From the NCBI GenBank assembly GCA_041477815.1, contig JBGOUV010000019.1:1-32509 (forward strand): DNA of 32,509 nt, given 5' to 3'. Positions 9,601-15,983 of the stretch are shown in pieces. The DNA is from JBGOUV01 sp041477815 (GTDB taxonomy: Bacteria; Acidobacteriota; Terriglobia; Bryobacterales; JACQDG01). The stretch's first letter is position 1, and the number at the start of each line of letters is the position of its first letter. The notes under the pieces are model-generated. The model had not been told where the DNA came from and searched no databases. It saw only the letters and a list, made by a program, of their open reading frames with translations. The position numbers and the translations under genes are program-made.

Positions 9601-9997
9601 GGTCGCGACCAACGATCAGGTGAAGCTGGCCCACGTCGATATGGGGCCCAACCGCTTTCCCTTCTCCGCTCAAAAGCGTTACCTGGATATCGCCGGTTTC
9701 CGTTATCCCGACAGCTTCGCGGCTGGAACGCTCGGCCGCAATACCCTGGAGGCGCCGGGGATCGTTTGGGGCCAGACGTCGCTCGCCAAGGAGTGGCCCA
9801 TCTACGAACGGCTGAAGTTCAGTCTCCGGTTTGACGTGAATAACCCTTACAAGTACCACAGCTTCAATCCGCCCAACTCGACGTTTAACTCTACCGACCC
9901 GTCCAACTTCGGAACCTTCAACGGAACCCGCGGCTCGTTCTCCGACATTGGCACCGGGCGCTGGCACGGCATCATGGTCTTCCGCGTTGCCTGGTGA
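6617..9997 (+). CDS. Oar-like TonB-dependent receptor with N-terminal carboxypeptidase-regulatory-like domain
   Basis: This is a 1126-residue outer-membrane protein. The ATG at 6617 follows an ideal AGGAGG (6607-6612). The N-terminus MLRTIIIGLLAAALALAQS is a signal peptide. Residues ~20-115 (GAVTDSSGAIIPGTKITVTN, YIPNLNPGVYQLKIEAQGF) form a carboxypeptidase-regulatory-like beta-sandwich. A plug-like region follows (TIDGVNAKEP, MIQEFKMYTTGLPAEFGHS, GGQLSGVMKSGTNQLHGSL). The remainder is a beta-barrel rich in Tyr, Phe, Asn and Trp, ending in FRVAW with the terminal aromatic residue expected of outer-membrane barrels. Solibacter-type genomes encode many such proteins, thought to take up oligosaccharides or peptides. 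No TonB box or partner uptake gene is evident nearby, so the substrate is unknown. Confidence 0.93.
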   Translation: MLRTIIIGLLAAALALAQSTGTATMTGAVTDSSGAIIPGTKITVTNADSGYVFNSVTTGEGTWYIPNLNPGVYQLKIEAQGFKAYVQNGIILRTAEQPRIDVRLEVGNVTESVQVTGAPPLLETETATSGQVLEGQTITKMPVLQKAFYRIYLYMPGMNVVNGQHAVGQRQRALGFTIDGVNAKEPVLGNPNDFNTVMTTSLDMIQEFKMYTTGLPAEFGHSSGGQLSGVMKSGTNQLHGSLEDRYLNGRLVHRQYFEQLKRCQASVFSNTIIPCNPFTYHEMGATMGGPIVIPKIYNGKDKTFFFAGFQRHHEKVTETFIGNVPSAEMYGGDFNFGGRGFPIYDPASTKQDATGAWTRDQFPNNFIPASRFDPVTKGILGRNPWKAQNDPGTLTPSGPTNNLVVPTKGRYYITRWDGKVDHQFSPANKLFGRYSQNRSRALGRISNELLWSLVDPVYVPEIDLHNFVLSDTHTLNPTTINEARFGWNSRNQTNSPPTTGGDWAKQLGIPNVSPESFPDILNGGGGRYYNLGPGGFSQRRAADFSFQENLTKIISKHTLKAGYEVIRSNYDSLVETFPSGRYNLGGTDFPFRNNTGNQFANFLLGQVSVATFTQAQAHWEPRWWSHSFYAQDDYKPIRNLTINLGVRWSYESPFQTVSGKQSQFDPNATDPLTGRKGAIVHTSDALAKKDLNNFQPRLGVAYNFKSKWVFRGNFGLITSDLQTSTLHNNFEEYLATASLQAPPGDPRTVFALSQGPPSFKFNVNSDGSVPFVGTNYSGRGATWFDPNMRMPYTLNWSGGFQYQISNAWLTEILYQGSSGVGLLNNWDINVLPLNVSTDRAQLTTIRNSYQNFKPYPQFGSIQHYSNYGHNSHHGMTVRVDKRYSSGFTVNSFWTWSKSLNDVDDDGSASGITWYNRSLEKGRASYDIHHRWVSTITYELPFGKGKRHMNNGRLKNAIFGGWELMYGQTFQTGPPFSVGFAGTTNLYLPGGNRAIQVATNDQVKLAHVDMGPNRFPFSAQKRYLDIAGFRYPDSFAAGTLGRNTLEAPGIVWGQTSLAKEWPIYERLKFSLRFDVNNPYKYHSFNPPNSTFNSTDPSNFGTFNGTRGSFSDIGTGRWHGIMVFRVAW

Positions 9998-10018
9998 GCC
10001 GCAACGGCTGGTGGGGGC

Positions 10019-10037
10019 GCGCATCTTGTAGATGTGC
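10019..10037. terminator. Weak hairpin after the receptor gene
   Basis: GCGCATCT-TGT-AGATGTGC forms an 8-bp stem with one G-T wobble and a 3-nt loop, 22 nt after the stop of the receptor. No T-tract follows. It may end the receptor transcript. Confidence 0.35.
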
Positions 10038-10080
10038 CGGCCGGCCCCTGGATCGGTGATCTCAATTTACCGCATCCATC

Positions 10081-10386
10081 CAGGACCGTCAGGACGTCGA
10101 TGCGGAGACCGGCCACCGGCGGTGCGAAACAGCGAAAGTGAGCGGCATGGCCGGCTTCGAGAAAGCGGCTCTCAAAAGGGGGCACGGCGATGGTCTTGGC
10201 ATCCAGATCCGACAGCAGTTGGTGAAATTGCTTCAGGTCGGCGGACGACAGGCTGAGGGCAAGATCCAGGTCGCGGCTAAACTCCGCTCCGCCGTATAAT
10301 ACGCAGGCTTGGCCGCCCATCACCAGGGCCCGCACTTGCCTCTGCTGGATCGAAGAAAGGGCTCTGGCTATCGGGTTCGGGGTCAA
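10081..10386 (-). pseudogene. Truncated nucleotidyltransferase (MNT-like fold)
   Basis: From ATG 10386 on the minus strand, residues 1-102 resemble nucleotidyltransferase-fold proteins: RALVMGGQACVLYGGAEFSR has the GG motif followed by the S-R-D-x-D signature (Asp39, Asp41). Then come AVPPFESRFLEAGHAAHFRC and GLRIDVLTVL. After Leu102 the similarity ends and the frame runs on as low-quality sequence into the antisense of the receptor gene, stopping at 9847. Related proteins continue with a helical C-terminal half that is missing here. I therefore call it a 3'-truncated remnant, probably cut when the receptor gene or its flank was inserted. If expressed, the 179-residue product would keep the active-site half. 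Confidence 0.6.
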
Positions 10387-10495
10387 GGGAGCCTCCCAAC
10401 AGAAGGAAGGTCGGCCACAGGGCCGCGCTCTGTTGCCAGCGTTCAGCGGGGCTTAGCCGATACCATTCCATCCATTCGTCGGGTGTATCGTTCAT
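10277..10495 (-). CDS. Small conserved-type protein upstream of the nucleotidyltransferase
   Basis: This is a 72-residue protein. The ATG at 10495 is chosen because the charged, Trp-rich start MNDTPDEWMEWYRLSPAERW looks like the true N-terminus; the frame opens further to 10579 but reads there into the divergent neighbour. It ends GDGRPSLRIIRRSGV. Small proteins of this form (x-x-EWYRLSPAERW, GGSLDPEPDSQSPFF) are, as I recall, found directly before nucleotidyltransferase genes, which is the arrangement here, with an overlap of 110 nt in another frame. The function is unknown; a partner or antitoxin-like role is only a guess. TATACT lies 7 nt before the start codon. The partner gene is truncated, so this gene may be a relic as well. 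Confidence 0.55.
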   Translation of the reverse strand: MNDTPDEWMEWYRLSPAERWQQSAALWPTFLLLGGSLDPEPDSQSPFFDPAEASAGPGDGRPSLRIIRRSGV

Positions 10496-10538
10496 CGCTT
10501 CCAGTATACGCCCGGCACCGTGGTAAAACAGGTAGCTT

Positions 10539-11549
10539 ATGAGCCAGAAGATCCGCTGGGGCGTGTTGGGCGCGGCCAAGATCGCCCGTCAGAAGGTGAT
10601 TCCCGCCATGCAGCAGGGGGCGTACTCGGAGGTGGTCGCCATCGCCTCGCGCGATGCCGGGAAGGCGAAAACCACGGCCGGCGAGATGGGAATTCCGAAG
10701 GCCTATGGGTCCTATGAGGAGCTACTGGCCGACCCCGAGGTCGACGCCGTCTACAATCCGCTCCCCAACCATATGCACGTGCCCTGGTCGATCCTCGCCG
10801 CCGAGGCCGGCAAGCACGTGCTCTGCGAGAAGCCGATCGGGCTCACCGTCGCCGAGGCGCAGGACCTGATTCAGGTCCGCGACCGCACCGGGGTCAAGAT
10901 CGGGGAGGCGTTTATGGCCCGCTCGCATCCCCAGTGGCTCCGGGCGCAGGACCTGGTCCGGTCCGGCCGCATCGGCGAGCTTCGCGTGATAACCGGTTTC
11001 TTCAGCTACACCAACCGCGACCCGAAGAACATCCGCAACCAGGCGGAGATCGGCGGCGGCGCCCTCATGGACATCGGCTGCTATCCCATCACGCTCTCCC
11101 GCATGCTGTTCGCCGCCGAGCCCCTGCGGGTGGCGGCCCTGATCGAGCGCGATCCCGAGACCCGCATCGACCGGCGCACTTCGGTGATGCTGGAGTATCC
11201 CTCCGGCCAATGCCTCTTCCACTGCAGCACGCAGCTCGTGCCCTACCAGCGGATGCACCTGCTGGGGACCTCCGGCCGGATCGAGGTGGAGATCCCCTTC
11301 AACGCCCCGCCGGACCGACCGACGCGTCTGTTCGTCGACGACGGCTCGAGCCTGTTCGGCGCCGGCGTTCGCATCGAGGAGCTGCCTGTGTGCGACCAGT
11401 ACACGGTACAGGGCGATCTGTTCTCACGGGCCATCCTGGACGACCAGCCGGTCCCCACGCCCCTGGAGGACGCGATTCATAACATGGCGGCCATCGAGGC
11501 CGTGTTCCGCTCCGCGCGCAGCGGGCAGTGGGAAAAGCCGGCGGTGTAG
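10539..11549 (+). CDS. Gfo/Idh/MocA-family NAD(P)-dependent oxidoreductase
   Basis: This is a 336-residue cytoplasmic dehydrogenase of typical family length. The N-terminal Rossmann segment reads IRWGVLGAAKIARQKVIPAM, with the G-x-G-x-x-A nucleotide-binding turn. YNPLPNHMH and the family motif CEKPIGLT (the EKP lysine) follow near residues 72-104. The C-terminal alpha/beta domain carries GGGALMDIGCYPI, with the conserved D-x-G-x-Y/H-x motif that contributes catalytic residues. Members oxidise or isomerise sugars, inositols or related polyols, and dihydrodiol dehydrogenases share this architecture; the substrate cannot be assigned. It is divergent from the small gene at 10277-10495, with 43 nt between the two starts. 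The start at 10539 places the Rossmann motif at the usual distance. Confidence 0.92.
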   Translation: MSQKIRWGVLGAAKIARQKVIPAMQQGAYSEVVAIASRDAGKAKTTAGEMGIPKAYGSYEELLADPEVDAVYNPLPNHMHVPWSILAAEAGKHVLCEKPIGLTVAEAQDLIQVRDRTGVKIGEAFMARSHPQWLRAQDLVRSGRIGELRVITGFFSYTNRDPKNIRNQAEIGGGALMDIGCYPITLSRMLFAAEPLRVAALIERDPETRIDRRTSVMLEYPSGQCLFHCSTQLVPYQRMHLLGTSGRIEVEIPFNAPPDRPTRLFVDDGSSLFGAGVRIEELPVCDQYTVQGDLFSRAILDDQPVPTPLEDAIHNMAAIEAVFRSARSGQWEKPAV

Positions 11550-11555
11550 AGCCGG

Positions 11556-11589
11556 CTTGCAAACCCGGCATCGCTTCACTACAATCAGC
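11556..11589 (+). promoter_or_regulatory. Sigma-70-type promoter, copy 1 of a 34-bp direct repeat
   Basis: TTGCAA (11557-11562), a 17-nt spacer and TACAAT (11580-11585) form a promoter with two mismatches to TTGACA and one to TATAAT. It lies just after the oxidoreductase stop and faces hicB. The same 34 bp recur at 12134-12167 with two differences. Confidence 0.65.
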
Positions 11590-11640
11590 GCCTGAAAGGC
11601 CGTGAGCAAACCGGCCGAAGTCCAAGTGCACCGTTCCGGC

Positions 11641-11646
11641 TATAAT
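11641..11646 (+). promoter_or_regulatory. Consensus TATAAT immediately before hicB
   Basis: A perfect -10 hexamer ends 6 nt before the GTG at 11653, so transcription would start at or near the start codon, giving a leaderless or very short-leader mRNA. No good -35 was seen 16-18 nt upstream. The upstream repeat promoter may be the main one. Confidence 0.4.
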
Positions 11647-11652
11647 GACGGA

Positions 11653-11880
11653 GTGAAGCTTTCGATTGAGATCGAACGGGAAGAAGACGGCCGGTGGATC
11701 GCAGAGGCCCTGGAGTTGCCCGGTGTAATGACCTACGGGGCAACCCGCGAAGAAGCTATCAGCAATACGGAGAAGTTGGCCATCGAGGTCATTGCCGATC
11801 GTGTCAAGCACAGGGAACTGCCGCCATCGGCGCTGAACGTCTCGTTCCAGGTGCTCCGTGAGCAACTGGCCGGCAACTAA
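11653..11880 (+). CDS. hicB: HicB-family antitoxin
   Basis: This is a 75-residue protein with the HicB partial RNase-H-like fold: KLSIEIEREEDGRWIAEALE, LPGVMTYGATREEAISNTEK and LAIEVIADRVKHRE. HicB antitoxins normally begin right at this first strand, so GTG 11653 is preferred (GACGGAG sits directly before it); the frame is open back to a GTG at 11602. No C-terminal DNA-binding domain is present, so this is the short HicB type, expected to neutralise HicA by direct binding. The hicA reading frame starts inside its 3' end (23-nt overlap), which implies coupled translation. The partner hicA is frameshifted, so the antitoxin may now be an orphan. Confidence 0.88.
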   Translation: MKLSIEIEREEDGRWIAEALELPGVMTYGATREEAISNTEKLAIEVIADRVKHRELPPSALNVSFQVLREQLAGN

Positions 11881-12071
11881 CGCCAAGCGGGTGTTGGCGG
11901 CCTTGGAACGCATCGGCTGGCGTGTCAAGCGCCAAGTCGGGGCCGCACAAGCTACTCGTGCGGGAGGGCTGGCCCGACTACGAGTTCGCCTTTCACGATC
12001 GTGACGAGCTCGGAGGTCGCATCTTGAGCCGCATCGCAAAACACACCGGTCTCCGGCCCCAAGACTTGTAG
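11858..12071 (+). pseudogene. hicA: HicA-family mRNA interferase toxin, broken by a one-base insertion
   Basis: From GTG 11858 the frame reads SNWPATNAKRVLAALERIGW and RVKRQ, a normal HicA start. It then runs out of sense. Omitting the G at 11936 restores SGPHKLLVREGWPDYEFAF, HDRDELGGRILSRIAKHTG and LRPQDL with a stop at 12069-12071. The restored protein would have 70 residues, normal for HicA, including the conserved S/G-x-HK active-site histidine on the second strand. HicA toxins cleave mRNA through their dsRNA-binding-like fold. As sequenced, the toxin is cut after the first helix and loses the histidine. A sequencing error at this single base cannot be excluded. Confidence 0.85.
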
Positions 12072-12133
12072 GACCGGCGCGGCCCCTGACAACAACCCGC
12101 TGTCCGGGGACTTTGGCCGGCCCGTGTGCATCA

Positions 12134-12167
12134 CTTGCAAACCCGGCATCGCTCCACTACAATCGGC
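12134..12167 (+). promoter_or_regulatory. Sigma-70-type promoter of the PspA/ABC operon, copy 2 of the 34-bp repeat
   Basis: TTGCAA (12135-12140), a 17-nt spacer and TACAAT (12158-12163) lie 15 nt before the ATG at 12179 and directly face the six-gene operon. Transcription would start around 12170, leaving a leader of about 10 nt. The copy at 11556-11589 has 32 of 34 identical bases. Confidence 0.7.
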
Positions 12168-12178
12168 CATGGAAGCGT

Positions 12179-12841
12179 ATGAGCAAAAAGTGGTATAACC
12201 TCTTCGTCTCGGTGGACCAGCCTCCCGAGTCCGGCGGCGCCCCGCCATCCCCCGAGACTCCCCGCAGCGCCGCCCAAACCGTCGCTGCAATCGCCGCCGG
12301 CCTCGCGCCCGAGCCCAAGTTCACCGCTCCGGTCGCCAATCCCACCTCCTTCGACGAGATCTACCAGGCCGCCGAGATCCACGCTCCCACGCACGGCTAC
12401 ACCATTCTCAAAGTCGCCGGTATGCTGCAGAGCGAGCACATCCGTACCCTGCCGTCGGAGGTGAAGCGCAGCTCGGTCCTTTTGGCGCTGGACGCCGCCG
12501 GGGTCAAGCTGCAGGAGATCATCGAGGATGCCGTCCGCCGCGACCGGGCGCTGGACACCTACGAGCGCCTCCAGCAGAAGTCCCTGGACGACCTGGAAGC
12601 CAGTAAGACCCAGGAAAATCAACAGCTTCAGGCCGAGATGGACAAATTTGTCGAGCAGCAGCGGGCCCGCATTCAGGCCAACCACGATGCCGTCGCCAAG
12701 GAGCGGGAGAAGTTCTACGGCTGGCGCCTGAAGAAGCAGCAAGAGGAACAAAAGATCGCCGACGCCGTTTCTCCTTTTGTGGCGGAAAACCCCATCACCA
12801 CCGGCGGCCCGGCCGGCGCCGCTCCGAAAGCGCAGGCATAA
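12179..12841 (+). CDS. Coiled-coil protein of unknown function, first gene of the PspA/ABC operon
   Basis: This is a 220-residue soluble protein with no signal peptide or membrane segment. ATG 12179 is chosen because it follows the promoter; the frame opens to 12113, but that part would lie upstream of the transcription start. The N-terminus MSKKWYNLFVSVD is followed by a Pro/Ala-rich linker and a compact segment (SFDEIYQAAEIHAPTHGYTI, LKVAGMLQSEHIRTLP). A long charged helix at roughly residues 108-194 (YERLQQKSLDDLEASKTQE, MDKFVEQQRARIQANHDAVA) should form a coiled coil. I do not recognise the family. Its place 14 nt before pspA and its coiled-coil nature suggest a cytoplasmic PspA partner or adaptor. 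Confidence 0.8.
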   Translation: MSKKWYNLFVSVDQPPESGGAPPSPETPRSAAQTVAAIAAGLAPEPKFTAPVANPTSFDEIYQAAEIHAPTHGYTILKVAGMLQSEHIRTLPSEVKRSSVLLALDAAGVKLQEIIEDAVRRDRALDTYERLQQKSLDDLEASKTQENQQLQAEMDKFVEQQRARIQANHDAVAKEREKFYGWRLKKQQEEQKIADAVSPFVAENPITTGGPAGAAPKAQA

Positions 12842-12855
12842 GAAAGGAAGTCCCT

Positions 12856-13584
12856 ATGTTCAACCGCCTGTCCCGCATGTTCCGTTCGTTCATCGGCTTC
12901 TTCATCTCGGTGGCCGAGAACCCGGAGATCATCCTGGAGCAGAACATCCGCGACATGAACGACCAGGTGCCGCGCATGAATGAAAGCATCGCCATGGTCA
13001 AGGCCAACGTCACGCTGCTCGAGAAGGAGGAGGCCAAGTATAAGAGCGAGGTGAACGACCTGACCGCCAAGGTGCGGGCGGCCATTCAGTCCGGACGCGA
13101 CGACCTGGCCGGCAGCTTCGCCACTCACCTGGAGCAGCTCCGCGGCGCCTTGGCCCGCACCCAGGGCCAGTTGGCCACCGCGCGTTCCGCCTTCGACAAG
13201 GCCCTCACCGTCAAAACCGCCTTCCTGCGCGAGAAGGAGCGCAAGACGCAGGAGGCCTTGGGCGCCATCCGCGACTACCGCCGCGGCCAGTGGCAGAGAA
13301 AAGTGGCCGACGCTATGGAGCAGTTCGAGGTGGCAGGCATCAGCCAGACCCATGACGAGATGGTCCGCAAGATCGAGGAGATGACCGCGGTCAACGAGGC
13401 CCGCATGGACATGGCCCTGGGCAACGTGGACCAGCAAAGGTTCCAGATCGAGGAAGAGGCGGAAAAACTTCGGGCCGGCGAGCTGGTGAAGCAGTTCAAA
13501 GTGGAGATGGGGCTGCTGGCGCCGGAACCGTCGGCCACCGCGGCCAAGACCATCGGGGGCAAGGAAGCGCAGAAAACGTCGTGA
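12856..13584 (+). CDS. pspA: PspA/IM30 (Vipp1) family phage-shock-type membrane-binding protein
   Basis: This is a 242-residue, almost entirely helical protein. The N-terminal amphipathic helix MFNRLSRMFRSFIGFFISVA (residues 1-20) is the membrane-binding element of the family. ENPEIILEQNIRDMNDQVPR and the long antiparallel coiled-coil hairpin with AKYKSEVNDLTAKVRAAIQS follow. PspA/IM30 proteins belong to the ESCRT-III superfamily and polymerise on damaged inner membrane to preserve integrity. Length and layout are normal for PspA. The C-terminus has an Ala/Thr-rich extension (SATAAKTIGGKEAQKTS). AAAGGAAG precedes the ATG. It is followed 22 nt later by the substrate-binding/OmpA gene. No PspB, PspC or PspF gene is nearby, so control must differ from the E. 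coli psp system. Confidence 0.93.
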   Translation: MFNRLSRMFRSFIGFFISVAENPEIILEQNIRDMNDQVPRMNESIAMVKANVTLLEKEEAKYKSEVNDLTAKVRAAIQSGRDDLAGSFATHLEQLRGALARTQGQLATARSAFDKALTVKTAFLREKERKTQEALGAIRDYRRGQWQRKVADAMEQFEVAGISQTHDEMVRKIEEMTAVNEARMDMALGNVDQQRFQIEEEAEKLRAGELVKQFKVEMGLLAPEPSATAAKTIGGKEAQKTS

Positions 13585-13606
13585 CCGGATCTCCGGGAGG
13601 TGACCT

Positions 13607-15184
13607 GTGGCCGTAAGAATTGAAAAGGGTGGCTGGATTGCAATCTTCCTGGTGGGGCTGGCCCTGGTCGGCTACAGCCTGAACAGGTACGGCGTGCTCG
13701 ACCTGAGCAAGTGGACCGGCGGCGGCTCGGCCCCCTCCAGCGGCGGCAAGTCCGCCGTGGACCCGTCCAAGCCGTTGGCCCTGCCCTCGTCGGCCGACGC
13801 CGGTGCGGGCGACGTTCGCCTGCGCGTGAATATCTGGGTCGGCTGCGTCGGGGGCCTCGTGGCCAATGGCGGCCTCGATACCGCCCCCGGCTCCATTTAC
13901 GCCAACAAGGGTCTCAAGGTTTCCTTCAAGATCATCGATGACTGGACCGAAGGCGCCACCGCCCTGGCCACCAACAATGTCGATGTCATGCTGACTACGG
14001 TGGATGTGTGGGCCAAGGACCAGGCCCAGTTTCAGGACAAGGGTTTCGGCTCCCACGCCTTCTTCATGGTGGACTGGTCGCGCGGCGCCGACGGCGTCAT
14101 CGGCCGTCAGGGCATCAGCAGTATTGAGGATCTGGCCGGCAAGACCGTGGCCTTCGCTCCCTACACGCCCTCGCACTTCCTGCTGTGGAACGGCCTGAAG
14201 AGCTCCGGCCTGAGCACGGAGCAGCGCAACGAAATTTTCTCCAAAGCGGTGCACACCAAGGATGGCATCGAGCCGGCCACCCTGTTCGCCCAGCAGAAGG
14301 TGGACGCCGCCGTGGCCTGGGACCCGGATATGAGCGATGCCGTGGCCAAGCGAGCCGGCTCCAAGAAGATCTACGACACCCGCGTGGCCAATCGGCTGAT
14401 CGCCGATATCCTGGTGGTGAGCGATCGCTTCGCCGCCCGCTATCCGCAGACGGTGATCAAGCTCGCCGAGGGCTGGCTGGAGGGCGTGGAGTTCATCAAG
14501 GCGCAGCCCGCCCGCGCCCACACCCTCATCGGTACTATTAAGGACTTCAACATCCCCACCGACCTGGCCAAGACCATGCTGGAGGGCGTGAGGCTGTCCG
14601 ACTACGCCGACAACAAGGCTTTCCTGGGCGCCAAGGCCGCCGATTCCGACTACGCCAACATCTTCAAAATGGCGCAGGAGATGTACCGCGAAGCGCGGAT
14701 GATCAAGCGCGTCTCCGACCCCGAAACCACCGTCGACCGGCGCTACGTGGAGTCCCTGAGCGGCAAGTTCTCGGCCGCGTCCACCGAGCCGGCCATCGAA
14801 TACAAAGCGCCGCCCAAGGGCGCGGCCCCCATCGCTACCCAGCGCCGCTCCATTTATTTCGAGCCGAACTCGGCCAACATGGGCCTGGATTCCCGCGCCG
14901 TGGTGGACGAAATCGGCAAATTTATGCGCGCCTACGAGAACACGATTGTGGACATCGACGGCAATACCGACTCGACCGGCGCGCGGGAACACAACATGCA
15001 GCTTTCCAAAGAGCGCGCCGAGGCGGTGAAACGCTACCTGGTGGAAAAGTATAACTTCCCGGCCGCCCGGATGCGCACCGCGGGCAACGGTCCCGACCGC
15101 CCGGTGGAGACCAACGCCACGCCCGAGGGCCGCGAGAAGAATCGCCGGACGGATATCAAGGTTTACCCGAACCCCTCCGGCTGA
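13607..15184 (+). CDS. Membrane-anchored ABC substrate-binding protein fused to an OmpA-type peptidoglycan-binding domain
   Basis: This is a 525-residue protein starting at GTG 13607 after a near-perfect GGGAGGTGA (13595-13603). Residues ~5-27 (GWIAIFLVGLALVGYSLNRY) form an uncleaved-looking anchor. Residues ~70-370 match the NMT1/SsuA/TauA type periplasmic binding fold: LRVNIWVGCVGGLVANGG, KIIDDWTEGATALATNNVDV, GKTVAFAPYTPSHFLLWNGL and KVDAAVAWDPDM. Residues ~413-525 form an OmpA domain: SIYFEPNSANMGLDSRAVVD, DIDGNTDSTG, LSKERAEAVKRYLVEKYNF, GREKNRRTDIKV. The usual GHTD motif is GNTD here. The next two genes encode the matching permease and ATPase. The fusion would tie the transporter to the cell wall. 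The substrate is unknown; taurine- or nitrate-like compounds are only the family norm. Confidence 0.92.
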   Translation: MAVRIEKGGWIAIFLVGLALVGYSLNRYGVLDLSKWTGGGSAPSSGGKSAVDPSKPLALPSSADAGAGDVRLRVNIWVGCVGGLVANGGLDTAPGSIYANKGLKVSFKIIDDWTEGATALATNNVDVMLTTVDVWAKDQAQFQDKGFGSHAFFMVDWSRGADGVIGRQGISSIEDLAGKTVAFAPYTPSHFLLWNGLKSSGLSTEQRNEIFSKAVHTKDGIEPATLFAQQKVDAAVAWDPDMSDAVAKRAGSKKIYDTRVANRLIADILVVSDRFAARYPQTVIKLAEGWLEGVEFIKAQPARAHTLIGTIKDFNIPTDLAKTMLEGVRLSDYADNKAFLGAKAADSDYANIFKMAQEMYREARMIKRVSDPETTVDRRYVESLSGKFSAASTEPAIEYKAPPKGAAPIATQRRSIYFEPNSANMGLDSRAVVDEIGKFMRAYENTIVDIDGNTDSTGAREHNMQLSKERAEAVKRYLVEKYNFPAARMRTAGNGPDRPVETNATPEGREKNRRTDIKVYPNPSG

Positions 15185-15185
15185 A

Positions 15186-15983
15186 ATGAAAGACCTCTTC
15201 CTAATCCGTCACCAGGTCTCCCGTAATGCCCGCCTGGCCCTGGCCTTCCTAAGCTGGGCCCTAGTAATAACCATTTGGTTCGTCCTGACCCACTGGCAGT
15301 TGCTCCCGCCCTTCTCCCTGCCCAACCCGGTGGGGGTGGTGCGGTCCTTCGGCGGCCTGTGGACCGAGTACGACCTGCTGGGCAACGTCTTCCAAAGCTG
15401 GTGGCGTATCGCCCAGGCGTTCTTCTGGTGCACGGTGGTCGCCGTCCCGCTGGGACTGCTGATGGCCAGCTTCGGCTGGCTGCACGACCTGGTGAATCCA
15501 GTGGCCGCTCCCATGCGCGCCATGCCTATTACTGCCTTCCTGCCGGCGTTTATGGCCCTCTTCGGCATGGATGAGACCATGAAGGTGGCCTTCCTGTGGT
15601 TCGGCATGTTCTTCTACCTGCTGGCGGTGGTGGTGGACGAAGTCAACAAGGTGGACAACAGCCTGCTCGAGACCGCCTATACCCTGGGCGCCAAACAGCG
15701 CCACGTCCTGTGGCTGCTGTTCCGGGCGTCGTTCCCGGCCATCTTCGGCTCGTTTCGAATTTTGTATGATATTGGCTGGACCTACGTGATCCTGGCCGAG
15801 ATGGTCAACTCCCGCAAGGGCGTGGGCTACATGGTGGAGGCGGCGCGCAAGGTGCTGGACTTCGAGCGGGTCTACGCCGGCATCATCGCCATCGGCTTCG
15901 CCGCGTTTCTGTTCCGGTGGCTCCTGACCTTCCTGGAGCGCCACCTGTTCCCCTGGCGCCGCGCCGCAGCGAATGGAAAATAA
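15186..15983 (+). CDS. ABC transporter permease, NitT/TauT (SsuC-like) family
   Basis: This is a 265-residue inner-membrane protein starting one base after the previous stop. About six hydrophobic helices are visible, beginning LALAFLSWALVITIWFVLTH. A BPD_transp_1 domain contains the cytoplasmic coupling motif LETAYTLGAKQRHVLWLLF (EAA-like, with the invariant Gly), which docks onto the ATPase. RAMPITAFLPAFMALFGMDE is typical of SsuC/TauC permeases. Length and arrangement match the family, which works as a homodimer with two ATPase subunits. The gene overlaps the ATPase start by 11 nt. The helix AFFWCTVVAVPLGLLMASFG and the end FLERHLFPWRR are also usual. The specificity follows the attached binding protein and is not known. 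Confidence 0.93.
   Translation: MKDLFLIRHQVSRNARLALAFLSWALVITIWFVLTHWQLLPPFSLPNPVGVVRSFGGLWTEYDLLGNVFQSWWRIAQAFFWCTVVAVPLGLLMASFGWLHDLVNPVAAPMRAMPITAFLPAFMALFGMDETMKVAFLWFGMFFYLLAVVVDEVNKVDNSLLETAYTLGAKQRHVLWLLFRASFPAIFGSFRILYDIGWTYVILAEMVNSRKGVGYMVEAARKVLDFERVYAGIIAIGFAAFLFRWLLTFLERHLFPWRRAAANGK

Noticed and set aside
9847..10080. C-terminal 77 codons of the nucleotidyltransferase frame as a real domain
   Set aside because: Similarity ends at about residue 102, and the rest is antisense to the receptor 3' end and its short flank.
12169..12198. ATG at 12169 opening a 9-codon leader peptide before the PspA operon
   Set aside because: It overlaps the true start at 12179 and lies at or before the expected transcription start; no attenuator-like structure was seen.
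13496..14992. 498-codon minus-strand open frame opposite the SBP-OmpA gene
   Set aside because: Antisense shadow of a well-supported gene.
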